A stretch of DNA of 58,769 bases, taken from Actinomycetota bacterium (GTDB taxonomy: Bacteria; Actinomycetota; Acidimicrobiia; Acidimicrobiales; Ilumatobacteraceae). The notes beneath the pieces were generated by a model. The model ran no database searches. It was not told the DNA's origin and worked only from the letters and a program-made list of their open reading frames with translations. Below are positions 16,048 through 24,516 of the stretch, piece after piece (the first letter of the stretch is position 1; every line of letters begins with the position of its first letter). The DNA is taken from assembly GCA_016213625.1 (NCBI GenBank), contig JACQZZ010000108.1:1-58769 (forward strand), written 5' to 3'. The translations under genes and the position numbers were made by a program.

Positions 16048-17406
16048 ATGGAGCGGCGCATCTACGGACTCGAGAACGAGTACGGCGTGACCTGCACCCT
16101 TCGCGGCCAACGTCGGCTGAGCCCCGACGAGGTGGCCCGCTACCTGTTCCGCAAGGTGGTCAGCTGGGGCCGCAGCAGCAACGTGTTCCTCCAGAACGGT
16201 GCGCGCCTGTACCTCGACGTCGGGTCGCACCCCGAGTACGCGACGCCGGAATGCGACAGCCTGTACGACATGGTGGTGCACGACAAGGCCGGTGAACGCA
16301 TCCTCGAGGGCCTGCTGCAGTCGGCCGAACAGCGCCTGCGCGAAGAGGGCATCCGCGGCACCATCTATCTGTTCAAGAACAACACCGACAGCGCCGGCAA
16401 CAGCTACGGCTGTCACGAGAACTACCTCACCAGTCGCACCGACGACCTGGGCCACTATGCCGAGGTGCTCATCCCGTTCCTGGTGAGCCGGCAGATCTAC
16501 ACGGGCTCGGGCAAGGTGCTGCAGACCGCTCGCGGCGCGATGTTCTCCATGGCCCAGCGTGCCGAGCACATCTGGGAGGGTGTCAGCAGCGCCACCACCC
16601 GCAGCCGTCCCATCATCAACACACGCGACGAACCCCACGCCGACGCCGAGAAGTACCGCCGGCTGCACGTCATCGTCGGCGACAGCAACATGAGCGAGTA
16701 CACCACCTTCGTGAAGGTCGGCGCCGCAGCCTGCATGCTCCGCATGCTGGAGGATCCCAGCGTGGTGCTGCGCGACATGACACTCGAGAACCCCATCCGA
16801 GCCATCCGTGACATCAGCCACGACATGACCTGTCGGCGAAAGGTCCGCCTGGCCAACGGCCGTGAGGTGAGCGCGCTCGACATCCAGCGTGAATACCTCG
16901 ACCGGGCGTTGCGCTACGCCGACACCAAGGGGTTCCCGCCGCTCGAGCAGAAGGCGCTCGAGATGTGGGAGCACTGCGTGAGCACCATCGAGAACGACCC
17001 CCTGAAGCTCGATCGTGAGGTCGACTGGGTCATCAAGTACCGCTTGCTCGAGGCGTTCCGTGCACGGCACGACCTGCCGCTCGGCCACGCCCGTGTGCAA
17101 CTGCTCGACCTGCAGTACCACGACATCTCCCGCGAGCGGAGCCCGTTCTACAAGCTGCAGGACCGGGGCCTGGTCGAGCGTATGTGCCTCGACACCGACA
17201 TCGAGACCGCGGTCGACACCCCGCCGCAGACCACGCGGGCGCGGCTGCGCGGCGAATTCATCAAGCGGGCCAAGGAGCGCAAGCGCGACTACACGGTCGA
17301 CTGGGTGCACCTCAAGCTCAACGATCAGGCGCAGCGAACGGTGCTGTGCAAGGACCCCTTCCGCAGCCGTGACGAGCGGGTCGAGAAGCTCATCGCGTCG
17401 CTCTGA
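16048..17406 (+). CDS. pafA: Pup-protein ligase PafA
   Basis: A 452-residue enzyme of the same fold as Dop. It phosphorylates the C-terminal Glu of Pup and links it to lysines of target proteins. The N-terminal [12 protein letters not shown] holds the metal-binding Glu; Asp57 in [11 protein letters not shown] aligns with the catalytic base. It lacks the Dop-loop insertion. The shared stretch [15 protein letters not shown] near residue 110 binds the nucleotide. With ARC, Dop, Pup and PrcBA it completes the pathway inside one window. Confidence 0.96.
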   Translation: MERRIYGLENEYGVTCTLRGQRRLSPDEVARYLFRKVVSWGRSSNVFLQNGARLYLDVGSHPEYATPECDSLYDMVVHDKAGERILEGLLQSAEQRLREEGIRGTIYLFKNNTDSAGNSYGCHENYLTSRTDDLGHYAEVLIPFLVSRQIYTGSGKVLQTARGAMFSMAQRAEHIWEGVSSATTRSRPIINTRDEPHADAEKYRRLHVIVGDSNMSEYTTFVKVGAAACMLRMLEDPSVVLRDMTLENPIRAIRDISHDMTCRRKVRLANGREVSALDIQREYLDRALRYADTKGFPPLEQKALEMWEHCVSTIENDPLKLDREVDWVIKYRLLEAFRARHDLPLGHARVQLLDLQYHDISRERSPFYKLQDRGLVERMCLDTDIETAVDTPPQTTRARLRGEFIKRAKERKRDYTVDWVHLKLNDQAQRTVLCKDPFRSRDERVEKLIASL

Positions 17407-17410
17407 CGGG

Positions 17411-17416
17411 TAGCCT
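17411..17416 (+). promoter_or_regulatory. Candidate -10 box, leaderless start of lepB
   Basis: TAGCCT begins 4 bases after the pafA stop and ends 8 bases before the ATG at 17425. Confidence 0.5.
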
Positions 17417-17424
17417 GACCGCCG

Positions 17425-18027
17425 ATGACCGAATCCTGGACCGTCGACGAGGCGGACGACCTGTCCGATCCGACGGATCCGCAGCCGCCCGAACAGCGCC
17501 GCAAGAGCAACGTCTGGCTCGAGTGGATCATCGTCATCGTCGTGGCCGTCACCGCGGCCCTGGTGGTACGCGCGTTCGTGCTCCAGCAGTTCGCCGTGTC
17601 GGGCCACTCCATGGACACCACGCTGCACGACGGCGACCGGGTGCTGGTGAACAAGCTCAGCTACCGCCTCCACGACCCGAACCGGGGCGATGTCGTGGTG
17701 CTGAAGACCATCGAGGGCGCAGGCGAGCGCGACCTGATCAAGCGGGTGGTGGCACTCCCGGGTGAGACCATCGAGTACCGCAGCTGCGTGCTCTACGTCG
17801 ACGGCAAGGAACTCATCGAGCCCTATCTCGACCCCACGGTGGTCACGCCCAACTCCTGTGGTGGCGACCAGAGCAAGCTCACCGTGCCCGACGAACACGT
17901 CTTCGTCATGGGCGACAACCGCGGTGGGTCGAAGGACAGTCGCGACATCGGGCCCATCTCGTACGACGACCTCCTTGGTCGTGCGTTCGTGGTCATCTGG
18001 CCCAGCCGCGACTGGCACTGGCTCTGA
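17425..18027 (+). CDS. lepB: Signal peptidase I
   Basis: A 200-residue membrane protease that removes signal peptides after Sec or Tat export. An acidic cytoplasmic N-terminus (about 30 residues) is followed by one transmembrane helix (WLEWIIVIVVAVTAALVV). The catalytic Ser62 lies in SGHSMDTTL, the general-base Lys106 in DLIKRVVALPGE, and box E is DNRGGSKDSRDIG. The size is typical. Its presence near tatA-tatC groups export functions. It ends 3 bases before a convergent phosphodiesterase gene. Confidence 0.94.
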   Translation: MTESWTVDEADDLSDPTDPQPPEQRRKSNVWLEWIIVIVVAVTAALVVRAFVLQQFAVSGHSMDTTLHDGDRVLVNKLSYRLHDPNRGDVVVLKTIEGAGERDLIKRVVALPGETIEYRSCVLYVDGKELIEPYLDPTVVTPNSCGGDQSKLTVPDEHVFVMGDNRGGSKDSRDIGPISYDDLLGRAFVVIWPSRDWHWL

Positions 18028-18030
18028 CGT

Positions 18031-18771
18031 TCAGTTGGGCAGCACCGGTCGGGGCGCGCCCAACGTGGCGCGGTAGGCGTCCATTGCACGGTCGGGATAG
18101 TCGCTGAAGAGTCCGTCGATGCCCATCAGGAACGTGCGTTGCAGCAGGTGTGGTTCCTGGATGCCCCATGCGAACGCCGTGCGCTGGAACCGGTGGAACA
18201 GCGTCACCAGCCCGCCGTTCCAGTCGGTGTGGTAGAGGTTCACGCCGTCGATGCCCTCGGCGGCCAGCGTGGCGGCCCGTCGCTCGGGGCCCTCCTTGAT
18301 CTTCTCCAACCGCGTGCTGTCGATCAGCTTGGCCCCCTGCCCGCGCAGCGGCAGCAGCATCTGCCAACGGGGTGAGCACAGCCACAGGCGCGGAAGCATG
18401 CCGGGGGATGCCTCGCGCACCACGTCGATCACCCGCTGGCCGGACACCTCGTCGCGCACGTCGAGCGAGAGGTGGTACGCGGTGCCGCACGTGTCGATCA
18501 GTTCGGCGAGCTCGGGAATGTGGCGGGGGAGCTTCGCCCGCGGCACCTGGGCGATGGGTGTGGACCGTCCGAGCACTCGGCGCACGACCCCGTCGTGATC
18601 CAGTACCGGGACACCGTCGGAGGTGACCCACACGTCGCTCTCCAGACCGTTGACACCCAGCTTGAGCGCCAGCTCGAAGGCCGGAATGGTGTTCTCCGGC
18701 GAGTACGCACGCGCCCCTCGGTGGGCGAACGCGATGGGGTCGTCGAGCAGTGAGGGGAGGCGCTGTTGCAC
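18031..18771 (-). CDS. Glycerophosphodiester phosphodiesterase
   Basis: A 246-residue GDPD-family TIM barrel, with no signal peptide, so probably cytoplasmic. The catalytic elements are His17-Arg18, Glu26-Asn-Thr, the Glu44/Asp46 metal pair in GLESDVW, and HDG about 15 residues later. It hydrolyses glycerophosphodiesters to glycerol-3-phosphate and an alcohol. It converges with lepB and diverges from tatA, so it interrupts an otherwise plus-strand cluster. Confidence 0.9.
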   Translation of the reverse strand: MQQRLPSLLDDPIAFAHRGARAYSPENTIPAFELALKLGVNGLESDVWVTSDGVPVLDHDGVVRRVLGRSTPIAQVPRAKLPRHIPELAELIDTCGTAYHLSLDVRDEVSGQRVIDVVREASPGMLPRLWLCSPRWQMLLPLRGQGAKLIDSTRLEKIKEGPERRAATLAAEGIDGVNLYHTDWNGGLVTLFHRFQRTAFAWGIQEPHLLQRTFLMGIDGLFSDYPDRAMDAYRATLGAPRPVLPN

Positions 18772-18817
18772 GCCAGCATGTTGTCACGGTCGCCGTCCCG
18801 GAACGGGTACAGAACCC

Positions 18818-18823
18818 TAGACT
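18818..18823 (+). promoter_or_regulatory. Candidate -10 box, leaderless GTG start of tatA
   Basis: TAGACT ends 7 bases before the GTG at 18831 and supports that start over the in-frame upstream codons. Confidence 0.55.
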
Positions 18824-18830
18824 CGCCTGC

Positions 18831-19448
18831 GTGTTCAACATCCAGGGCAGCGAGCTGATCTTCCTGCTGCTCGTCGCCCTCATCGTGCTCGGACCCGAGA
18901 AGCTTCCTGATGCCATCAGGAAGTTCGGTCGCGCGTATGCCGAGTTCAAGAAGATGGCGAACGGATTCCAGGGCGAGTTGAAGCAGGCGCTCGACGAGCC
19001 GATGCGCGAACTGCGCGACACCGCCGACGCGATGCGAGCTGCGGCGAACTTCGATCTCGGCCCCGATGCCGACACTGCCAACGGGTCCACCCCGGCAGCG
19101 ACACCGGCGCCACCGGTGCGGCGCGAACAGGGCCTCAATTTCGGCTCGGCCAATCCACGGCGCGCCGAACCAGCAGTCGCGGCCGAACCAGCAGTCGCCG
19201 CCGAGGAACCCACACGGCCACAGGGCCTCAACTTCGGCTCGGCCAATCCACGGCGTCAGCAGCGCCAAGCGGAGCCGGCCGAGGAACTGGTGACACCCGA
19301 GACCGACGAGGTGCCTGCCACCCCCGAGGAACCTGCTGCTCCCGTGGTCAAGGAGCGGCCGCCGGGTGGCACGCCCGTGCCCCGGAACCGCCCGGCGCCG
19401 GCCCCGGAACCGGCACCTGCTGCTGTTGACCAGGACGCCACCGAATGA
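18831..19448 (+). CDS. tatA: Twin-arginine translocase subunit TatA/TatB with long repeat-bearing tail
   Basis: A 205-residue protein. The N-terminal helix (ELIFLLLVALIVLGPEKLP, residues 6-24) and the amphipathic helix up to about residue 60 are typical Tat components; the GPEKLP hinge resembles TatB as much as TatA. The C-terminal tail (about 130 residues) is unusually long and Pro/Ala/Glu-rich, and contains QGLNFGSANPRR twice (residues 100-111 and 131-142). GTG start at 18831 is supported by a -10 box. The stop overlaps tatC as ATGA. The second TatA-type gene must lie elsewhere if the two functions are separate. Confidence 0.88.
   Translation: MFNIQGSELIFLLLVALIVLGPEKLPDAIRKFGRAYAEFKKMANGFQGELKQALDEPMRELRDTADAMRAAANFDLGPDADTANGSTPAATPAPPVRREQGLNFGSANPRRAEPAVAAEPAVAAEEPTRPQGLNFGSANPRRQQRQAEPAEELVTPETDEVPATPEEPAAPVVKERPPGGTPVPRNRPAPAPEPAPAAVDQDATE
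19128..19256 (+). repeat. Direct repeats within the tatA tail
   Basis: Two nearly identical 35-36-base copies (19128-19163 and 19221-19256), differing at one internal base and at the last position, encode QGLNFGSANPRR twice. Between them a 17-base unit beginning GCCGAACCAGCAG occurs twice with an 18-base period (19164 and 19182). This looks like recent in-frame duplication. Confidence 0.85.
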
Positions 19449-20254
19449 AGATGCCCTTCAGCGATCGGGAAAAGAAGAAGAAGATCTCCAGCCCCGACGA
19501 GACGATGACGCTCACTGAGCACCTGGCCGAACTGCGCACGCGCATCATCCGGTCGCTGCTGGCCATCGTGCTCGGCACCGTCGTCCTGCTCGCCAGCTAC
19601 GACCAGGTGCTCGACTTCCTCCAAGCGCCGTACAGGAAGCTGTGCGACCAGAACCGACAACTCACCTGCGAGCTGCAGTTCATCGGGCCGCTCGAGGGCT
19701 TCACCACTCGGCTCACGATCTGCACCTACGGCGGCATCATCATCGCCCTGCCGGTCATCATGTGGCAGCTGTGGAGGTTCATCGTCCCGGCCCTGCACGC
19801 CAAGGAGAAGAAGTACGCGATCCCGTTCGTGCTGTCCTCGGTGGGGCTGTTCGCACTGGGCGCCGTGGTCGCCTATCTCACGCTCACTCCGGCGCTCGGC
19901 TTCCTCATCAGCTGGGCCGGCAACGACGTGCAGGCCAACTTCCTGGTCAGCAAGTACGTGAGCTTCGTGGGGGTGATGGTGGCCGCCTTCGGCATCACGT
20001 TCGAGTTCCCGGTGTTGCTGGTCTTCCTCCAGCTCGTCGGTGTGCTCACCCCGCAGACACTGGTGAAGCAGTGGCGCATCGCCACCGTCGTCATCTTCGT
20101 CATCGCCGCCATCATCACCCCGAGCGGCGACCCCTACAGCATGCTCGCCCTGGCCATCCCGATGGTCATCTTCTACGCCATCAGCATCCTCATCGGTCTC
20201 ATCTTCCAGAAGCGGAAACTGGCGAGAGAAGCAGCGGAAGAGGCTGCGGCCTGA
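19445..20254 (+). CDS. tatC: Sec-independent translocase subunit TatC
   Basis: A 269-residue polytopic membrane protein with six predicted helices. TLTEHLAELRTRI is the conserved N-terminal cytoplasmic segment that binds the twin-arginine motif, and FEFPVLLVFLQLVGV, then the ITPSGDPYSM loop, are family landmarks. It forms the receptor complex for folded proteins exported by the Tat route. ATGA overlap with tatA. The helicase gene follows after 13 bases, as in M. tuberculosis (tatA-tatC-helY). Confidence 0.95.
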   Translation: MKMPFSDREKKKKISSPDETMTLTEHLAELRTRIIRSLLAIVLGTVVLLASYDQVLDFLQAPYRKLCDQNRQLTCELQFIGPLEGFTTRLTICTYGGIIIALPVIMWQLWRFIVPALHAKEKKYAIPFVLSSVGLFALGAVVAYLTLTPALGFLISWAGNDVQANFLVSKYVSFVGVMVAAFGITFEFPVLLVFLQLVGVLTPQTLVKQWRIATVVIFVIAAIITPSGDPYSMLALAIPMVIFYAISILIGLIFQKRKLAREAAEEAAA

Positions 20255-20267
20255 CACGATTGGGTTC

Positions 20268-22916
20268 GTGCGTCACGACCGCGCCGAACTGATCGCTCAC
20301 TACGCCTTCCCGCTCGACGGGTTCCAGGTGCGTGCGCTCGACGCTCTCGACGACGGTGAATCCGTCCTCGTGGCCGCCCCCACCGGCAGCGGCAAGACCG
20401 TCGTGGCCGAGTACGCCATCGACGCCGCGGTGGCCGATGGCAAGCGGGCCTTCTACACCGCGCCCATCAAGGCACTCTCCAACCAGAAGTACCACGACCT
20501 GGTCGAGCGCCTCGGCCCGCAGCAGGTGGGTCTGCTCACCGGCGACAACACCATCAACGGTGATGCACCCGTGGTGGTGATGACCACCGAGGTGCTGCGC
20601 AACATGATCTACGCCCGCAGCCCGGGTCTGCGCGACCTCGCGGCCGTGGTGCTCGACGAGGTGCACTTCCTGCAGGACACCTATCGCGGCCCGGTGTGGG
20701 AGGAAGTGATCGTGCATCTCCCGCAGCGCGTGCGGCTGGTGTGCCTGTCGGCCACGGTGAGCAACGCGGCCGAACTCGCCGACTGGATCAGCACCGTGCG
20801 TGGGCCCACTCGGGCGGTGCTGGAAGACCGTCGTCCCGTGCGTCTGGACAACCTCTATCTCATCGGCGACAAGACGCACGACCGCCTGCATCTGCTGCCG
20901 ACGTTGGTCAACGGCCGGTTCAACCACGATGCCGCCCGACTCGACGAGGAGGCCGTCCGTGGACGCGCTGGGAAGGGCGGGCGCGGCGGGCGCTCCGGTC
21001 GGCGACGCCTGTTCACCCCCTCGCGGCTCGAGACCCTCGAGGTGCTCGAACGCAATGGCATGCTGCCTGCCATCTTCTTCATCTTCAGTCGCAACCAGTG
21101 CGACGAAGCCGCGAAGGGGTGCCTCGCGGCGGGTGTGCGCCTCACCAGCGGCGCCGAACGCGAACGCATCCGCGAACTGGTCGACGCGCGCCTCGGCGCC
21201 ATCGACCCAGCCGACCTCGCCGTGCTGGGGTACGGGCAATTCCTCGCCCAACTCGAAGCGGGCGTCGCTGCGCACCACGCGGGCATGGTGCCACCGTTCA
21301 AGGAGGTCGTCGAGGCATGCTTCGTCGAGGGCCTCGTGAAGGTGGTGTTCGCCACCGAGACCCTCGCGGTCGGCATCAACATGCCGGCCAAGTCGGTGGT
21401 CATCGAGAAGCTCAGCAAGTTCACCGGCGACCACCACACGTTCCTCACACCCGGCGAGTACACGCAGCTCACCGGGCGCGCCGGGCGGCGTGGGCTCGAC
21501 GACCTCGGTCACGCCGTGGTGCTGTGGAGCCCGTTCGTGCCCTTCGACCAGGTGGCCACGCTCGCCAGCAGCAAGACGTTCCACCTCAACTCCGCGTTCC
21601 GGCCCACGTACAACATGGCGGCGAACCTGGTGCGCTCGTACACGAGCGAGCGGGCGCACCACCTGCTGAACCTGTCGTTCGCCCAGTACCAGGCCGACCG
21701 CGACGTCGTGAAGATCGAGGCCCGGTTGGAGCGCCGTCAACAGCACCTGGCCGACCTGCTGGAGAAGTCGCACAGCCCGTACGGCGACATCGACGACTAC
21801 CGACGGCGCCTGAAGGGCGAGGAACAGCCCCGCACCAACGGCACCATCGGCCGCGACGACGTGGTGACGCTGGCGATGATGAAGCTGCGCCCCGGCGACA
21901 TCATCTACGCCGAGAAGGGCCGCTACGTCGGCAGGGTGGCCGTCTTGACGAGCGCACACCGCAAAGGCGGCGTCCGCCTCACCGGCATCACCACCCGCCG
22001 CGAAACCCTGCTGCTCACCGCCCTCGACTTCGACGAGCCGCCGAAGGCCATCGGCAAGATCGAGCTCCCTGCCGACTACGCGCCGAATCGACACGACTTC
22101 CAGCGCGACGTGGCGCATCGGTTGGAGACGGCGGAGACGAAGCCTCACTCGCGCAAGCAGCGCGTGTACGCCGAGGACCAGCCGCTCACGCACCCGGTGG
22201 AGGACGACCCTGAGCTCGACGACCGGTTGAAGGCCGCCGCTCAGGCCGAGCGCGTGGCGCGTGAGGTGGAGGAGCTGCGCCAGCGGATGCGCGGTCGCAG
22301 CCAGTCGATTGCTCGCGACTTCGACAAGGTGCTCGGGGTCTTGCAGGAGTGGGGCTACGTCGACGGATGGAGCCTCACCGACGCCGGCGAGACCCTGGCC
22401 CGAACGTTCCACGAGTGCGATCTCCTCGTGGTGGAGTGCGTGCGGCAGGGTCTGCTCGACGGCGTCGACGCACCCACCCTGGCGGCGCTGATGTCGGTGT
22501 TCGTGTACGAGCACCGCAGCCCGGAACCCCCGCCTGCGCCGTGGTATCCGTCCGACATGGCCCGCCGCCGGTGGCAGTCCATCGCCCGCATCAGCTACGA
22601 CCTCCAGGACATGGAGGAGCGCGAGGGGCTCAGCGTGCACCGGCCGCCCGACCCCACGTTCGTGGCAGTCGCGTACGCGTGGGCAGCCGGCGAGGGGTTC
22701 GCCGACGTCGTGGCGGAGGAGGAGATGTCGGGCGGCGACTTCGTGCGCACGATGAAGCAGCTGATCGACCTCGTGCGGCAGCTCGCGCTGGTGGCGCCGA
22801 ACCGAGCGACACGGCTTGTCGCCGAGGAAGCCGCCGAGGCGCTCTTCCGCGGTGTCGTCGCGGCATCGAGTGCGGTCGAGGTGGAGGAGGCCGACGGTGA
22901 CGATCCGCAAGGGTGA
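20268..22916 (+). CDS. helY: DExH-box RNA helicase, Ski2/Mtr4-like (HelY)
   Basis: An 882-residue superfamily 2 helicase. Walker A APTGSGKT is at residues 37-44, DEVH at about 130-133, LSATVSN near 160, and the motif VI GRAGRRG near 403. The long C-terminal part contains the helical DSHCT-type domain (from about residue 690). Ski2-like helicases unwind structured RNA for exonucleases. GTG start, 13 bases after tatC. The next gene overlaps its last 20 bases in another frame. Confidence 0.9.
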   Translation: MRHDRAELIAHYAFPLDGFQVRALDALDDGESVLVAAPTGSGKTVVAEYAIDAAVADGKRAFYTAPIKALSNQKYHDLVERLGPQQVGLLTGDNTINGDAPVVVMTTEVLRNMIYARSPGLRDLAAVVLDEVHFLQDTYRGPVWEEVIVHLPQRVRLVCLSATVSNAAELADWISTVRGPTRAVLEDRRPVRLDNLYLIGDKTHDRLHLLPTLVNGRFNHDAARLDEEAVRGRAGKGGRGGRSGRRRLFTPSRLETLEVLERNGMLPAIFFIFSRNQCDEAAKGCLAAGVRLTSGAERERIRELVDARLGAIDPADLAVLGYGQFLAQLEAGVAAHHAGMVPPFKEVVEACFVEGLVKVVFATETLAVGINMPAKSVVIEKLSKFTGDHHTFLTPGEYTQLTGRAGRRGLDDLGHAVVLWSPFVPFDQVATLASSKTFHLNSAFRPTYNMAANLVRSYTSERAHHLLNLSFAQYQADRDVVKIEARLERRQQHLADLLEKSHSPYGDIDDYRRRLKGEEQPRTNGTIGRDDVVTLAMMKLRPGDIIYAEKGRYVGRVAVLTSAHRKGGVRLTGITTRRETLLLTALDFDEPPKAIGKIELPADYAPNRHDFQRDVAHRLETAETKPHSRKQRVYAEDQPLTHPVEDDPELDDRLKAAAQAERVAREVEELRQRMRGRSQSIARDFDKVLGVLQEWGYVDGWSLTDAGETLARTFHECDLLVVECVRQGLLDGVDAPTLAALMSVFVYEHRSPEPPPAPWYPSDMARRRWQSIARISYDLQDMEEREGLSVHRPPDPTFVAVAYAWAAGEGFADVVAEEEMSGGDFVRTMKQLIDLVRQLALVAPNRATRLVAEEAAEALFRGVVAASSAVEVEEADGDDPQG

Positions 22917-23508
22917 GCCGTGGGGCGAGCCGGTCGAGTCACCGGTGGACCTGCCCGTGATGGCCGACGACGCGGCCGCGCACGCATGGGTGGTCCGCGA
23001 GCGTGAAGCCGGCCGCGGGTTGGTGTCGCTGGGGGTGGCCGGCGGCGACCTCGCGCGCACGATGGGTGGGGGAGCGGTCGGTCGCTTCCCCGGCACCGTC
23101 ACCGTCGCGCCGGTGGATCTGATTCGGGTGGAGGCCGACGGTCGCACCACGTGGGCAGTCGCACACGTGGTGGCCCGCCGCAGTTGGTGGCGTGGCGAGG
23201 TGCACCTGGCGATGAACGCGCAGTTCCTCGGCAGGTTCGACGTGGCGCCCCGATCACACCCGAACGACGGGCGTGTCGACGTGGTCGACGTGTCACCCAC
23301 GATGACCGTTCGAGCTCGGCTGCAGGCCCGCTCGCGTGCCCGCACCGGCACCCACCTCCCGCACCCGCACCTCGCGACGCGTCAGGTGGCCGCGTGCGAG
23401 TGGCAGTTCGACCGGCCGCTCGACGTGTGGGTCGACGGAGTGCGATGGGGGCGGGCCAGTGAGCTCACGCTCCGGGTCGAGCCGGATGCGCTGGTCGTGC
23501 ACGCCTGA
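22897..23508 (+). CDS. Diacylglycerol/lipid-kinase-like C-terminal-domain protein
   Basis: A 203-residue protein. The stretch FLGRFDVAPRSHPNDGRVDV matches the conserved element of the C-terminal beta domain of DagK/YegS lipid kinases. The nucleotide-binding GGDGT domain is missing, so it is unlikely to be a kinase by itself. Homologues of this shortened type follow helicase genes in other actinobacteria (from general knowledge, not checked). The GTG at 22897 lies within the 3' end of helY, giving a 20-base overlap and probable coupling. Confidence 0.65.
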   Translation: MTIRKGEPWGEPVESPVDLPVMADDAAAHAWVVREREAGRGLVSLGVAGGDLARTMGGGAVGRFPGTVTVAPVDLIRVEADGRTTWAVAHVVARRSWWRGEVHLAMNAQFLGRFDVAPRSHPNDGRVDVVDVSPTMTVRARLQARSRARTGTHLPHPHLATRQVAACEWQFDRPLDVWVDGVRWGRASELTLRVEPDALVVHA

Positions 23509-23509
23509 C

Positions 23510-23515
23510 TAGGGT
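23510..23515 (+). promoter_or_regulatory. Candidate -10 box, leaderless dehydrogenase start
   Basis: TAGGGT shares its region with the stop codon of the preceding gene and ends 7 bases before the ATG at 23523. Confidence 0.55.
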
Positions 23516-23522
23516 CGATGCC

Positions 23523-24512
23523 ATGCAGGCCTGGATCCTCGACGAGTCACCCGGCAGCTACCGGCTCGGATCCATCGCCCGTCCCACCGTGGGTCGCGAC
23601 GACGTGCTCGTGCGAGTGGTGGCGAGCGCGCTCAACCACATGGACCTGTGGGTCACCCGCGGCCTTCCCAAGCCGCCGTTGCCGCACATCCCCGGCTGCG
23701 ATGTGACCGGCTTCGTCGAGGAGGTCGGCAGCGATGTCACCACGGTGACGGTCGGCGATGAGGTCGTCATCAACCCGGGAGTGTCGCCGATCGACGACGT
23801 CGTGCGGTGGGGCAACGACAGCCCCATGGCGCCGGGCTTCATGATCTTCGGCGAGCACTGCCACGGCGGCCACGCCACCTATGCCGTCGCTCCGAGCCGC
23901 AACGTTCGGCCGCGCCCCGCCGGCCGCTCGTGGCACGAGTGCGCGGCGTATCCGCTCGCGTACCTCACCGCCTATCGCATGCTCCGGCGGGCGCGGGCCC
24001 AAGCCGGCGACACCGTGCTCGTCGTGGGCGTCGGTTCCGGCGTGTCCAGCGCGGCGCTGGCCATCGCCCGGCACATGGGTTGCCAGGTGGTCGCCACCAG
24101 CCGCAGCGAGGCCAAACGAGCGGAGGCGCTCGCGATGGGTGCCGTCGCCGCTCACGACAGCGCCGACGCGCGCTGGCCCGTGGAGGCCGACGTGGTGATC
24201 GAGAGCGTGGGTCCGGCCACCTGGGAGCAGTCCGTGCGTTCGCTGCGACCTGGCGGCCGCCTGGTGGTGTGTGGCGGCACCTCGGGGCCGGAGGTCGAGC
24301 TCAACCTGCCGAGGTTGTTCTACAAACAGTTCGAGATCATCGGCAGCACGATGGGCAGCTATCAGGAGTTCGACGCGGTCACCGCGCTCATGGCGCAGGG
24401 GCTCCCCGTGCACATCGATCGTGTGTACCGCCTCGAGGAGTACGTCGACGCGCTCGCCCGTCTCGAGCAGGGCGACCAATTGGGCAAGATCGTCCTGGAC
24501 CATGGAGAGTGA
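23523..24512 (+). CDS. Medium-chain alcohol dehydrogenase / quinone oxidoreductase
   Basis: A 329-residue member of the MDR superfamily. The GroES-like half contains NHMDLWVTRG and HIPGCDVTGFVEEVG; the coenzyme-binding half begins with VLVVGVGSGVSS. GEHCHGGHATYAV marks the zinc-site region, but the structural-zinc lobe with four closely spaced cysteines is absent, so it resembles zinc-independent or partly zinc-binding enoyl/quinone reductases. The substrate is unknown. The following M20 peptidase gene starts 4 bases after its stop codon, which implies a two-gene operon. Confidence 0.82.
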   Translation: MQAWILDESPGSYRLGSIARPTVGRDDVLVRVVASALNHMDLWVTRGLPKPPLPHIPGCDVTGFVEEVGSDVTTVTVGDEVVINPGVSPIDDVVRWGNDSPMAPGFMIFGEHCHGGHATYAVAPSRNVRPRPAGRSWHECAAYPLAYLTAYRMLRRARAQAGDTVLVVGVGSGVSSAALAIARHMGCQVVATSRSEAKRAEALAMGAVAAHDSADARWPVEADVVIESVGPATWEQSVRSLRPGGRLVVCGGTSGPEVELNLPRLFYKQFEIIGSTMGSYQEFDAVTALMAQGLPVHIDRVYRLEEYVDALARLEQGDQLGKIVLDHGE

Positions 24513-24516
24513 ACAG

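Noticed and set aside
20199..23351. 1050-residue minus-strand frame opposite helY
   Set aside because: Antisense to an unmistakable helicase, with no recognisable motif.
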